Part shown: positions 1-9,013 of the stretch, in pieces
Numbering within the stretch: position 1 is the first letter of the stretch
Layout of the letters: every line of letters starts with the position of its first letter
NCBI GenBank assembly: GCA_903916195.1
Contig: CAIWVP010000076.1
Coordinates: forward strand, 1 to 35,204
DNA: 35,204 nucleotides
Origin: an uncultured Verrucomicrobiota bacterium
GTDB lineage: Bacteria; Verrucomicrobiota; Verrucomicrobiia; Limisphaerales; UBA9464
Reading direction: 5' to 3'
Notes under the pieces: model-generated
Databases searched by the model: none
Told to the model about the DNA's origin: nothing
Seen by the model: only the letters and a program-made list of their open reading frames with translations
Translations under genes and position numbers: made by a program

Positions 1-944
1 CCCGGGCCGACCTTCCAGCCCTTCGCCTGCGCGATCAGCTTCTCGGTGAAGGCGGCGAGCACGGGGCGCTCGACGATGACGCGGCTGGTCGCGGTGCAGG
101 CTTGTCCGGTGAGACCGAACCCGGCGCGCGCCACGAGCGACGCGGCGAGGTCGAGGTCCGCATCCGCGAGGACGATGGTGGGGTTCTTGCCGCCCATCTC
201 CATCTGGGCGCGGACCATCCGGGGCGCGAGCGCCTGGTAGATGCTCCTGCCGACGGCGGTGGACCCGGTGAAGCTGACGCCTTGCACCGCCGGGTTGGCG
301 GCGAGCTCGGCGGCGAAGGGGCGTCCGTCGCCGGTGACGACGTTGAGGACGCCGGCGGGCAGGCCGGCTTCGGCGAGGAGCTTCGCGAGCTCGAGCGCCA
401 TCGCCGGCGCCTGCGACGCGGGCTTGAGCACCATGGTGTTCCCGCAGACCAGCGCCGGGGCCATCTTCCAGGCCGGGATGGCGATGGGGAAGTTCCACGG
501 GGTGATGAGGCCGACGACGCCGAGCGGTTCGCGGCGCGTGAACATCAGGTTGCCCGGCAGGTCGTGCGGGATGGTCTGGCCGCCGAGCTGGTAGCCCAGC
601 CCGCCATAGAAACGGAAGATATCCGCCGCGCGCTGCACCTCGCCCGTCGCCTCGGCGAGCGTCTTGCCCTCCTCGCGCACGAGCAGCTCGGCGAGCTCGC
701 CCTTGCGCGCTTCGATGAGCTGCGAGGCCTTGGCGAGGATGCGTCCGCGCGCGACCGATGTCTGGGCGGCCCACTTGGGGAAGGCCGCCTTCGCCGCGGC
801 GACCGCCGCGGCCGCATCGGCCGCGCCGCCGAGCGCGTACTCGGCGACGGTCACGCGGGCGTCGGCAGGATCGGTGGTGCGGAAGGTCCTGCCGTCGGCA
901 GCGGGGACGGACTTGCCATCCAGGAAAAGGTCGTAGCGCATCAT
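1..944 (-). CDS. NAD(P)-dependent aldehyde dehydrogenase (C-terminus beyond window edge)
   Basis: About 314 N-terminal residues are visible; the gene runs off the left edge. It oxidises an aldehyde to an acid with NAD(P). The ALDH core is clear: TPWNFP (Asn151, oxyanion), VLKPA (cofactor-binding Lys), FTGSTAVG, the general-base Glu249 in MEMGGKNP and the nucleophile Cys283 in GQACTATSR. The GQACTATSRVIV segment resembles the alpha-ketoglutaric-semialdehyde / succinate-semialdehyde branch, but the substrate is inference. Adjacent ATGs at 944 and 941, plus one at 956, are all in frame; MMRYDLFLDG or MRYDLFLDG is the likely N-terminus. It is divergent from another ALDH-family gene at 1103. Confidence 0.93.
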   Translation of the reverse strand, partial: MMRYDLFLDGKSVPAADGRTFRTTDPADARVTVAEYALGGAADAAAAVAAAKAAFPKWAAQTSVARGRILAKASQLIEARKGELAELLVREEGKTLAEATGEVQRAADIFRFYGGLGYQLGGQTIPHDLPGNLMFTRREPLGVVGLITPWNFPIAIPAWKMAPALVCGNTMVLKPASQAPAMALELAKLLAEAGLPAGVLNVVTGDGRPFAAELAANPAVQGVSFTGSTAVGRSIYQALAPRMVRAQMEMGGKNPTIVLADADLDLAASLVARAGFGLTGQACTATSRVIVERPVLAAFTEKLIAQAKGWKVGP

Positions 945-1102
945 GAGCGCGAGCATACGGACCCGGCCGGGGCGGGGAACGGCAAACTGTCCCGTGTCAC
1001 CGAGACGGGAGCCGGCCCGCCTCCGGTCGGGCCGGCGATGAAACTTTTATTTGGCATTGCTACGCAGGCGTACCACTTTCGGCTGCCAACGAATTCGCCG
1101 CC

Positions 1103-2548
1103 ATGTCCACACCCGACAGCATCCCGCATCTCCCGGTCCTCCGCCTCGGCCGCAGCTACGAATCCCTCGAGAAGATCGAGGTCAAGGACCACCGCACGGG
1201 CGAGGTGAGGGCTCTCGTCTCCACCGTCAACGGCGGCATCGTGAAGCGCGACCTCGCGAAGATCGCGTCGTCGCGCGCCGCGCTGAAGAAGTTCACCGTC
1301 GCCCAGCTCATCGAGCTGTCGTCCAAGGCGGGCGAGCTCTTCCTGGGCGGCACGCTGCCGTTCGGCGACCGCGGCCACACGCAGACCCCGCAGCAGTACG
1401 TCGAGACGCTCAGCGGGACCTCCGGCCTGCCGCACGTGATGGTCCGGCGCAACATGGCCAAGCTGCACTACGCCCTCACGAACCTCGTCGAGGTGCTCAA
1501 CGGCCTGTCGCGCGGCCTCGATCTCTCGATCCTCGACCGGGGCTACGGCGAGCAGTTCGGCACCAAGCTCAGCTTCTTCCCCACCGCTTCGGCGCTCGGC
1601 CTCGTGATGCCGAGCAATTCGCCCGCGGTGAACTCGCTCTGGATCCCCGCCATCGCGCTCAAGACGCCGGTCGTCATCAAACCCGGCAGAGAAGAGCCTT
1701 GGACGCCTTACCGGTTGATCCAGGCGTTCATCGCCGCGGGCGTGCCGGCGGAGGCCTTCGGCTTCTACGCCACCGACCACGACGGAGCGGCGACCATCCT
1801 CAGCAATTGCGGACGGGCGCTCATCTTCGGTGACAAGTCCACCACCGCTCAATACGCCAACAACCCGGCCATCCAGTTGCACGGGCCGGGTTGGAGCAAG
1901 ATCCTCATCGGCGAGGACCAGATCGAGAACTGGCGCGAGCACATCGACGTGATGGTCAGCGCCATCAGCGACAACGGGGGGCGGTCCTGCATCAACGCCT
2001 CGGCCATCGTCGTGCCCCGCTACGCCGCGGAGATCGCCGAAGCGCTCGCGCAGAAGCTGGGCCCGGTGGAGCCCACGCGGCCCGACGACGAGAACGCACG
2101 GTTGTCCGGTTTCGCCAACCTCAAGATGGCCGACTTCATCGACAACCAGATCGAGGAGGGCCTGAAGACCCCCGGCGCCGAAGACGCCACCGCCCGGCAC
2201 CGCACCGGACCGCGCAAAGCCGTCTTCGAGGGCGGGACCTACATGCGCCCGACCATCGTGCGCTGCGATTCCTTCGCGCATCCGCTGGCCAACAAGGAGT
2301 TCCTCTGCCCGTACGCCAGCGTCGTGACCTGCGCGCAGGCCGACATGCTCGGCCAGATCGGCTACACGCTGGCCTGCACGGCCATCACCAAGGACCCGGC
2401 GTTCATCGAGCAGCTCGAGGCCTACCCGCACATCGAGCGGCTGAACATCGGCCCGGTCTCGACCATGAAGATCTCGTGGGACCAGCCCCACGAGGGCAAC
2501 ATGTTCGAGTTCCTCTGGCAGCGCCGGAGCATCGAGCGCGCTTGGTGA
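1103..2548 (+). CDS. Aldehyde dehydrogenase family protein lacking the general-base Glu
   Basis: A 481-residue protein with the ALDH fold. Visible: VMPSN (Asn172 at the oxyanion position), VVIKPG (Lys193, cofactor binding) and GGRSCINAS (Cys296, catalytic thiol). The position that normally reads E-L-G-G-K is LHGPGW (residues 259-264), so the general-base Glu needed for hydrolytic release is absent. Loss of this Glu is known in CoA-acylating aldehyde dehydrogenases and acyl-CoA reductases, so an acylating or reductive role is possible; this is inference. The first 150 residues are not typical ALDH. No Shine-Dalgarno is visible before the ATG. It stands divergent from the conventional ALDH gene, 158 bases away. 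Confidence 0.9.
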   Translation: MSTPDSIPHLPVLRLGRSYESLEKIEVKDHRTGEVRALVSTVNGGIVKRDLAKIASSRAALKKFTVAQLIELSSKAGELFLGGTLPFGDRGHTQTPQQYVETLSGTSGLPHVMVRRNMAKLHYALTNLVEVLNGLSRGLDLSILDRGYGEQFGTKLSFFPTASALGLVMPSNSPAVNSLWIPAIALKTPVVIKPGREEPWTPYRLIQAFIAAGVPAEAFGFYATDHDGAATILSNCGRALIFGDKSTTAQYANNPAIQLHGPGWSKILIGEDQIENWREHIDVMVSAISDNGGRSCINASAIVVPRYAAEIAEALAQKLGPVEPTRPDDENARLSGFANLKMADFIDNQIEEGLKTPGAEDATARHRTGPRKAVFEGGTYMRPTIVRCDSFAHPLANKEFLCPYASVVTCAQADMLGQIGYTLACTAITKDPAFIEQLEAYPHIERLNIGPVSTMKISWDQPHEGNMFEFLWQRRSIERAW

Positions 2549-2681
2549 ACGGCGGCCCGCTTCCTCCCGCTTACCATGGGCGTCCTGCGCGGGATGGCTT
2601 GCCCTGCGGCCGATGGTCGGGCGGGCGGCCCCTTGCTGACCGCTTGACCCGGCGGCCCCCGCACTCATCCTCCGCGGCCCT

Positions 2682-4847
2682 GTGCTGGATCTGGACACGC
2701 TGAACCCCGAGCAACGCCAAGCCGTGGTCACCCACCGCGGCCCGGTGCTCATCCTCGCGGGCGCCGGCACCGGCAAGACGCGCGTCATCACCCACCGCAT
2801 CGCGCACATGGTGAAGCGCGGCATCCCGACCGGGCAGATCCTGGCCGTCACCTTCACCAACAAGGCCGCGCGAGAGATGCAGGAGCGGGTCAACGAGCTC
2901 GTCCCCAAGCAGCCCCGCGGCGAGGACGGCTCCAAACCTGAGCGCCCGACCGTCTGCACCTTCCATTCGTTGTGCATGCGGATCCTGCGCCAGCACATCG
3001 AGAAGCTCGGCTACAAGCGGAGCTTCGTGATCTACGACCAGGGCGACCAGTTGGCGGCGGTGAAGAAGATCCTCTCGGCCATCTCCGCCAAGGGCGAGAA
3101 GACCGATCCCGGCGCGATCCTGGCGATGCTGAGCAAGTTCAAGAACGGCGGCTCGCGCGGCGGGGCGTTCGAGGACCCGGGCGTGCGCGCCCTCGCCGAG
3201 CACGTCGCCAAGCGCTACGAATCCGCGCTCCACGCCTGCAACGCGGTGGATTTCGACGACCTGATCCTGCTCACGATCCGGCTCTTCCGCGAGCATCCGG
3301 ACGCCTTGGAGGCCTGCCGCGACCGCTTCCGCTACGTGATGGTCGACGAGTACCAGGACACCAACGCATCCCAGTTCGAGCTCGTCCATTCGTTGACGAA
3401 GGAATCGCGCAACCTCTGCGTCGTGGGCGACGACGACCAGTCGATCTACGGTTGGCGCGGCGCCGAGGTGGCCAACATCCTCGACCTGGAGAAGCACTTC
3501 CCCGAGGTCAAGGTCATCAAGCTGGAGCAGAACTACCGCTCGACGAACCACATCCTCAACTCGGCGAACGCGGTGATCAAGAACAACGTCCAGCGCCGCG
3601 GGAAGAACCTGTGGTCCGCCAAGGGCGACGGCGAGAAGCTGCTGATGCAGTGCTTCGAGCACGACGAGGAAGAGGCGCGGGTCGTCGCCGAGAACATCGA
3701 GTACGACCGGCTCGCGCGCCGCGTGCCCTGGGGCGACCAGGCGATCCTCTTCCGCACCAACCAGCAGGCACGACCGCTGGAGACCGCGCTGCGCAAGGCC
3801 AAGATCCGCTACCACCTCATCGGCGGGCAGAGCTACTTCGACCGCCGCGAGGTCCGCGATTTCCTCGCCTACCTCAAGACCTTCCTCAACCCGCACGACG
3901 ACATCGCGCTGCTCCGCATCGCGAACACGCCCGCCCGCGGCCTGAGCGACGTGACCATGGAGCGCGTGCTCGAGGCCAGCCACACGCGCAACTGCAGCGT
4001 CTTCGCCACCCTGCGTCACACGGACGTGCAGGCGGGTTTCCAGGGGCGCACCGCCGGATCCATGCGCGAGTTCCTGCGCTTCATCGAGGAGACCCGCGCG
4101 CCGCTGCTCACCGACGGGTCCTTCTCGCTCGGCCGCTGGGCGGAGGAATGGCTCCAGAAGACCGGCTACATCGCCGACCTCCAGCGGGTCGAGAAGACGC
4201 CGGAGGCCGCGGAGAACCGGATCAAGAACATCCGCGAGCTCATCGAGACGCTCGACGACCCCGAAGGCCCGGCCGCACGCCGGACAGGGCCGAACTCCGC
4301 GGCGCCCGTCGTCGCGACCGATCTCGCGCTCGACGACCAGGACGAGGCGCTCGGGCTCACCGTGAAGCGGCCCGCTGCCGCTGCCGCGCCGCCGGCCGCC
4401 GTCCGGATCAGCCGCCATCCGCAGAAGCGCCTCGACGAGTTCCTCGAGGAGCTCACGCTCGACCACGAACGCGAGGAGGACAAGGAAGCCGGCGACGCGG
4501 TCACGCTCATCACCGTCCACGCCGCCAAAGGGCTCGAGTACCCGCACGTCCATCTCGTCGGTCTGGAGGACGGCCTGCTGCCGCACGCTCGCTCGAAGGT
4601 CGAGGGCACGATGGACGAGGAGCGCCGGCTCTTCTATGTCGCCATCACCCGCGCCCGCCAGACGCTCCGGCTCTCGCACTGTTCCGGCCGCAAGCGCTAC
4701 GGCCAGTTGCTGCCCTGCCATCCGTCGCCTTTCCTGAAAGAGATCCCGCCCGAGTGCGTGGAAGACGTCGACGTCGCGGCCAGCAAACCCGTGGCGAAGG
4801 ATTCAGGCGGCGATTGGTTCGCCAAGATGCGCGAGGCGCTCGAGTGA
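2682..4847 (+). CDS. UvrD/PcrA-family superfamily 1A DNA helicase
   Basis: A 721-residue 3'-5' ATP-dependent DNA helicase of repair and replication. Motifs in order: Q motif LNPEQRQAV, Walker A AGAGTGKT (26-33), Ia TFTNKAA, Walker B VDEYQDTN (221-228), motif III GDDDQSIYGWRG (249-260), motif IV EQNYRST (282-288), motif V TVHAAKGLE near 611 and motif VI VAITRAR near 652. It starts with GTG; no upstream in-frame start fits better. A roughly 50-residue Ala/Pro-rich insertion precedes motif V (residues about 525-580), and the C-terminal tail of PcrA (RNA polymerase contact) is short or absent. Whether it is UvrD, PcrA or Rep cannot be settled from sequence. Confidence 0.96.
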   Translation: MLDLDTLNPEQRQAVVTHRGPVLILAGAGTGKTRVITHRIAHMVKRGIPTGQILAVTFTNKAAREMQERVNELVPKQPRGEDGSKPERPTVCTFHSLCMRILRQHIEKLGYKRSFVIYDQGDQLAAVKKILSAISAKGEKTDPGAILAMLSKFKNGGSRGGAFEDPGVRALAEHVAKRYESALHACNAVDFDDLILLTIRLFREHPDALEACRDRFRYVMVDEYQDTNASQFELVHSLTKESRNLCVVGDDDQSIYGWRGAEVANILDLEKHFPEVKVIKLEQNYRSTNHILNSANAVIKNNVQRRGKNLWSAKGDGEKLLMQCFEHDEEEARVVAENIEYDRLARRVPWGDQAILFRTNQQARPLETALRKAKIRYHLIGGQSYFDRREVRDFLAYLKTFLNPHDDIALLRIANTPARGLSDVTMERVLEASHTRNCSVFATLRHTDVQAGFQGRTAGSMREFLRFIEETRAPLLTDGSFSLGRWAEEWLQKTGYIADLQRVEKTPEAAENRIKNIRELIETLDDPEGPAARRTGPNSAAPVVATDLALDDQDEALGLTVKRPAAAAAPPAAVRISRHPQKRLDEFLEELTLDHEREEDKEAGDAVTLITVHAAKGLEYPHVHLVGLEDGLLPHARSKVEGTMDEERRLFYVAITRARQTLRLSHCSGRKRYGQLLPCHPSPFLKEIPPECVEDVDVAASKPVAKDSGGDWFAKMREALE

Positions 4848-4853
4848 GAGGAC

Positions 4854-4868
4854 CCGCGGCCGCCGCGG
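4854..4868 (+). terminator. GC hairpin after helicase gene
   Basis: Perfect inverted repeat CCGCGG / CCGCGG with a 3-base loop, starting 7 bases after the helicase stop. There is no T-run after it, so an intrinsic terminator is only a possibility. The rest of 4869-5145 shows no convincing gene. Confidence 0.3.
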
Positions 4869-5145
4869 CACCGGAGCGCGATCAGCAAGGATCCTTTTCG
4901 CGACCAGTGATCCCGCGGTCGATGGTTTCGGCATCGCTGGAGCAGGTGCCCCGAAGGAACGGAACGGTGCCGTCGCCGGCGCGCAAGTATCGCCCTCGCT
5001 TCTTGGCCGGCCCTTCCTGTCGCGTCATCCCGCTCATCTCGGCGTCCATGCCCGGGCAAACCCCTTTTTGAGCGGATGGGTGCCGCACTCGCGGAACCCG
5101 CTCCGCCCTCGGCAACCTTCTTCTTGAGTCGATCCGACCCGCCAA

Positions 5146-6639
5146 GTGAACCGCCTCCGCCATCGCGACCTGCTGCTCACGCTGAAATACTCGACCATCG
5201 AGGCGTGTTTCAGCGTGCCCATGCTGAACCTCACGATGCCGAACTTCGCGTTCGTCATCGCGTTCGCGGTCTCCGTCCTCGGTTGGGGACCGCAGGCCAT
5301 CGGCCTCGCCGCGGCGCTGCCGCACCTCTGCAACTTCGCGCAACCGGTGGTCACGGCCGCGCTCCGGCGCGCCTTCTCGACCTACCAGATCATGTGCCTG
5401 AGCTTCATCTTCAGCGCTCTCCCATGGGGTTTGGTGGCGTTCCTGCCGTGGTTGAGTTCCGGGCAGGACCTCGCCTTCGGAGGCCTGCTGTTGGTGGCGA
5501 CGCTCGCGAACAGCATCGGCAGCGTGACCTGGTCCACGGCGATCGCGGAGGTGGTGCCCGAGCGCATCAGCGGCCGGTATTTCGGCCGTCGCAACCTGCT
5601 CTTCGGCGCGTGGACGCTGCTGGTGGTGATGTTCGCCGGCCACATGGCCGACCGCGGCGGCCGTTCGTTGGCCACCTTCGGTTGGATCTTCGCCGCCGCG
5701 GGCGCCTCGCGATTGGTCGGGCTCTTCTTCCTCACCCGGATGAAGTTCCCCGCCAGCGTCACGGGCAGGTCGGCCCGTGCCCTCGCCCTCGACGACCTGC
5801 GGGCGGTGTCCCGCGACACGAACTACCTTTGGCTCATCGCGTTCATCGGGCTCTGGGGGTTGCTGCTCAACATCGGGATGCCGTTCTACACGATGTTCCT
5901 CATGGACGGTCCCGGGCTTTCGGTGGGCGACGTGGTGAAGCTCACCACCACGGGGAGCCTCGGCGGCATCCTGACCTTGAAGGGCTGGGGGATGCTGGCG
6001 GACCGCTTCGGCAGCAAGCCGGTGCTCCTGGTGGCCGCGACCGTGTGGTCGTTGGTGGCGCTGGCGGCGTGGTCGCTCGCCGGCCCGACCTGGAAGCTGC
6101 ATCTCTACGCGAGCTACTTCGTCATCGGCGCGACGACGGCGGGCCTGCAGCTCTGCCAGTTCAACCTGATGGTGAAGCTCGTCCCGGCTGAGCGCCGCGC
6201 GGCCTACGTCTCGACGTTCTTCGCGCTGACGAGCCTGCTCACCGCGCTCGGTCCGACGCTCGGCGGCTGGCTGCTCGGACGCATCCCCGACCACCTCGGC
6301 GAGTTCCTCGGCCAACCGATCCGGGACTTCCATGTCGTCTTCGGCCTGTCGCTGCTCGGCTGCCTGCTCGTCACGAACCTGCTGCATCGCGTCCGCGAGC
6401 CGGCCGAACAGCCGGTCGGCGAGGTGTGGCGCACGATGCGCACGATGCGGTCGTTCAACCCCATGCTCGCGCTGGCGACGATGGGCGCGCTGCTCATCAC
6501 CCCGAGCGGCCTGCTCGGCTTGGCGCGGCGCTCCGTCCGCACGGTGAAGCGGCAGGTGAAGGTCCTGTCCGACGTGGGCGAAGAGCTGGTCGAAGGCGGG
6601 CACGAGGCGTTGAAGGCCCCTTTCACCCGACGCGACTGA
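5146..6639 (+). CDS. MFS transporter
   Basis: A 497-residue integral inner-membrane protein with about 12 hydrophobic segments in two groups, separated by a charged loop near residues 200-220 (SVTGRSARALALDDLR). The DRGGRS (residues about 167-172) and DRFGSKP (about 286-292) loops match the MFS loop motif after TM2 and TM8. The substrate cannot be deduced. Translation starts at GTG (MNRLRHRDLLL). A hydrophilic tail of about 30 residues follows the last segment. It lies 174 bases before trmB on the same strand. Confidence 0.85.
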   Translation: MNRLRHRDLLLTLKYSTIEACFSVPMLNLTMPNFAFVIAFAVSVLGWGPQAIGLAAALPHLCNFAQPVVTAALRRAFSTYQIMCLSFIFSALPWGLVAFLPWLSSGQDLAFGGLLLVATLANSIGSVTWSTAIAEVVPERISGRYFGRRNLLFGAWTLLVVMFAGHMADRGGRSLATFGWIFAAAGASRLVGLFFLTRMKFPASVTGRSARALALDDLRAVSRDTNYLWLIAFIGLWGLLLNIGMPFYTMFLMDGPGLSVGDVVKLTTTGSLGGILTLKGWGMLADRFGSKPVLLVAATVWSLVALAAWSLAGPTWKLHLYASYFVIGATTAGLQLCQFNLMVKLVPAERRAAYVSTFFALTSLLTALGPTLGGWLLGRIPDHLGEFLGQPIRDFHVVFGLSLLGCLLVTNLLHRVREPAEQPVGEVWRTMRTMRSFNPMLALATMGALLITPSGLLGLARRSVRTVKRQVKVLSDVGEELVEGGHEALKAPFTRRD

Positions 6640-6813
6640 CCCGTGCCCGCGGACCGGCGGTCAGGACGACATCGGCGGCATGCGGATGGGCCTCGGCGTG
6701 ACTTGTCCGATCGCGCCCGGTGGCCGCGAGGCGCTGGATCGACTTCGGCCTCCGGCGTCACCGCGTTTGGTTGTGCCGGACACGAGGACTGCGCTTCACT
6801 CTCCTCCACGACG

Positions 6814-7461
6814 ATGGACCTGCCCGCCACTCTTCCCGCACCGACGACAGCCCCGGCCCCGGCCGCGCTCCCGCCCGAAGGAGCGCTCCTGCTCCGCCCG
6901 GACATCATGCAGCGGCTCGACCTGGCCGCGATCTTCGGGAACGCCAACCCCGTCGAACTCGAGCTCGGCGCGGGCGACGGATCCTTCATCGCGCAGCACG
7001 CCGCCCTCCACCCCGGGCGCAACATCCTCGGCGTGGAACGCCTGCTCGGCCGGCTCAAGAAGATCGACCGCAAGGGCCGCCGCGCCGGTCTCACCAATCT
7101 CCGCGGCCTTCGCCTGGAAGCCGCCTACGTGCTGGAGTGGATGGTCCCTCCCGGATCGCTCAGCGCGATCCACGTCTACTTTCCTGATCCGTGGCCCAAG
7201 CGCCGGCATTGGAAGAACCGCTTGATCGACGAAGCCTTCACCCGCCTCGTCCACCGTGCGCTCGCACCGGACGGAGCGATCTACCTTCGCACCGACGAGC
7301 GGAGCTACTTCGCCCAGATGGAGCACGTGTTCGACGCCGACGCGGGGTTCGTGCGCGTCCCGGAACCACCCGGCTTGCTGGACGTCCAGACGGATTTCGA
7401 GCGGGGCTTCACCTCCAAAGGGATACCGACGAACCACGTCGCCTACCGCCGCGTCGGCTGA
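6814..7461 (+). CDS. trmB: tRNA (guanine-N7-)-methyltransferase
   Basis: A 215-residue SAM-dependent enzyme forming m7G46 in tRNA. Visible: SAM-binding ELGAGDGSF (50-58), LGVER, the TrmB signature FPDPWPKRRHWKNR (123-136), TDERSYF (160-166) and the C-terminal TDFE...SKGIPTNHVAYR block. I chose ATG 6814 because the frame extends upstream to a GTG at 6643, but those 57 residues are Arg-rich, resemble no TrmB N-terminus and lie in non-coding-looking DNA. The Pro/Ala-rich first 20 residues are poorly conserved. Confidence 0.95.
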   Translation: MDLPATLPAPTTAPAPAALPPEGALLLRPDIMQRLDLAAIFGNANPVELELGAGDGSFIAQHAALHPGRNILGVERLLGRLKKIDRKGRRAGLTNLRGLRLEAAYVLEWMVPPGSLSAIHVYFPDPWPKRRHWKNRLIDEAFTRLVHRALAPDGAIYLRTDERSYFAQMEHVFDADAGFVRVPEPPGLLDVQTDFERGFTSKGIPTNHVAYRRVG

Positions 7462-7510
7462 GCCGCACCCGGGCTTGCCTCGTCGCGGGGGGCTCCGCAC
7501 TTTGACGGCC

Positions 7511-9013
7511 ATGTCGTTGCGCATCGTCTGGTCGTTGCTCGCCGCGCTCTGCTTGGCGCTGCGCGCGGAAGCCCAGTTGACCGAGCGCCAGACCAAGGCT
7601 CTCGACGGGATCGCCCGCGAGCGCTACTCGACCCGCTGGACCGAGCTCGGGACCAACGAGCTCGCCACCTTGCGCAAACGGGCGGACGGCTACATCGACG
7701 ACCTCCGCGACCGCCATCTCGTCGGTGGCCTCGTCGCGAGCATCCGCTACCCGGACAAGGAACGGACGTCGGTCGTCCGCTACGAGGCCTTGGAGGACAG
7801 CGCGGCCTGGACGGGTCTGCTGCTCGCCGCCCATGCCTACCGGTATGCCGTCACCCGCGACGACCGCTCGGTGGTCCACGACAACCCGAGCCTCCCGGCG
7901 ATCCGCGACCTGCTCACCGGGATCGAGTCCCTGCTGCATGCCACCGGACGTCCGGGATATCTGCCGCGCTTCGTCGGCCGCGCCACCGATCCCGCTTACG
8001 CGAAATTCTACGCCACCTACGGCGGCGAGGACCCGGCCCGCCCGGGCTTCGGCCGGCTCGCGTTCCAAGGGACGGGCACCCATTCCGACGTCGTCTGGCT
8101 GGGCGGTCCGTCCCGCGACCCTTACGCCGCGCTCAACCTCGGCTTCGCCGCGGTCTGGCAGTTCGTGCGCAACGACCCGAAGATCCGCGAGCGTGTCACC
8201 GCTGCCGCGGTCCAGGTCATCGAACGCCTGCAGGCGGACCAGTGGTTGCTCGACGACGGCCGCGGCAACGTCACGTTCGTCACCCCGGCTCTCGCCGCCG
8301 CCGTGCTCCGGACCGGTGCCGTGGTCCGACCGGACCGTTTCGCCGCCCTCTATGTCCAGAAGACCCGGGCTTTCCTGGACCTTCCGGCGACGGGATTGGT
8401 CCGGTACGGTGACAGCCGACCGGGCGCCTTCACCGCCATCAACCTGCTCGCGCTCTCCCGCATGGAGACCAACGAGACGCGGCGTCTCACCTACCAAGAC
8501 CGGCTCACCCAGCTTTGGCGCGACAGCGGACCCCAGCTGAACCCTCTCGTGGCCGCTTGCTACATGAGCGCGTTCTACCCCACCCCCAACGACTTCACCG
8601 CCCAAGCGGTCCTACAGGGCGTGCTCAGCCAGTATCCCGATGCCCCGCGATGGTCCGCGGCGCACGATGTGTCCGGCGACGCCACCGTGCCCAAGATCGA
8701 TGTCGGAGGGGAGAAGTGGGCCCAGTTCGCGCAACCGCTCGACCGTCGGCCCGTCGCCCCTTTCCAGTGGGTGCGGTCGGCCTACCGGATCGGCGGCGGC
8801 GAAGACGCCCCGGTCGCGCATCCCGGCGTGGATTACCTGCTCGCCTTCTGGATGGCCCGCGAGGCGAGCGTGATCCCCAACGAGGATCTCGCGCCGACGG
8901 CCAAACTGACCCCAGCGGCACGCCGCCGATCTCCGGACACGCACGCACCGGCCCTCCCGCCGAAGACGGCTCCCGGGTCCGGCTCAGGCGGCACTTACCG
9001 GCCCAAGCCCTGA
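7511..9013 (+). CDS. Secreted protein of unknown function, possible alpha/alpha-toroid fold
   Basis: A 500-residue protein with a Sec signal peptide (MSLRIVWSLLAALCLALRAEA, cleavage before QLTERQ). The body has regularly spaced helices with aromatic and acidic residues, such as EDSAAWTGLLLAAHAYRYAV and PYAALNLGFAAVWQFV. This is reminiscent of six-hairpin glycosidase-like (alpha/alpha) barrels; the fold assignment is inference and no catalytic pair is identified. The C-terminal 40 residues are Pro/Ala/Ser-rich. It is 49 bases after trmB. Its 3' end overlaps the convergent comEC gene by 19 bases. A longer in-frame upstream start (7256) would overlap trmB and was not used. Confidence 0.75.
   Translation: MSLRIVWSLLAALCLALRAEAQLTERQTKALDGIARERYSTRWTELGTNELATLRKRADGYIDDLRDRHLVGGLVASIRYPDKERTSVVRYEALEDSAAWTGLLLAAHAYRYAVTRDDRSVVHDNPSLPAIRDLLTGIESLLHATGRPGYLPRFVGRATDPAYAKFYATYGGEDPARPGFGRLAFQGTGTHSDVVWLGGPSRDPYAALNLGFAAVWQFVRNDPKIRERVTAAAVQVIERLQADQWLLDDGRGNVTFVTPALAAAVLRTGAVVRPDRFAALYVQKTRAFLDLPATGLVRYGDSRPGAFTAINLLALSRMETNETRRLTYQDRLTQLWRDSGPQLNPLVAACYMSAFYPTPNDFTAQAVLQGVLSQYPDAPRWSAAHDVSGDATVPKIDVGGEKWAQFAQPLDRRPVAPFQWVRSAYRIGGGEDAPVAHPGVDYLLAFWMAREASVIPNEDLAPTAKLTPAARRRSPDTHAPALPPKTAPGSGSGGTYRPKP

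Noticed and set aside
2571-4721. 716-codon frame opposite the helicase
   Set aside because: No domain signature; the forward strand carries all helicase motifs in order.
6643-6813. N-terminal extension of TrmB from a GTG at 6643
   Set aside because: The extra residues are Arg-rich and unlike any TrmB N-terminus; DNA looks intergenic.
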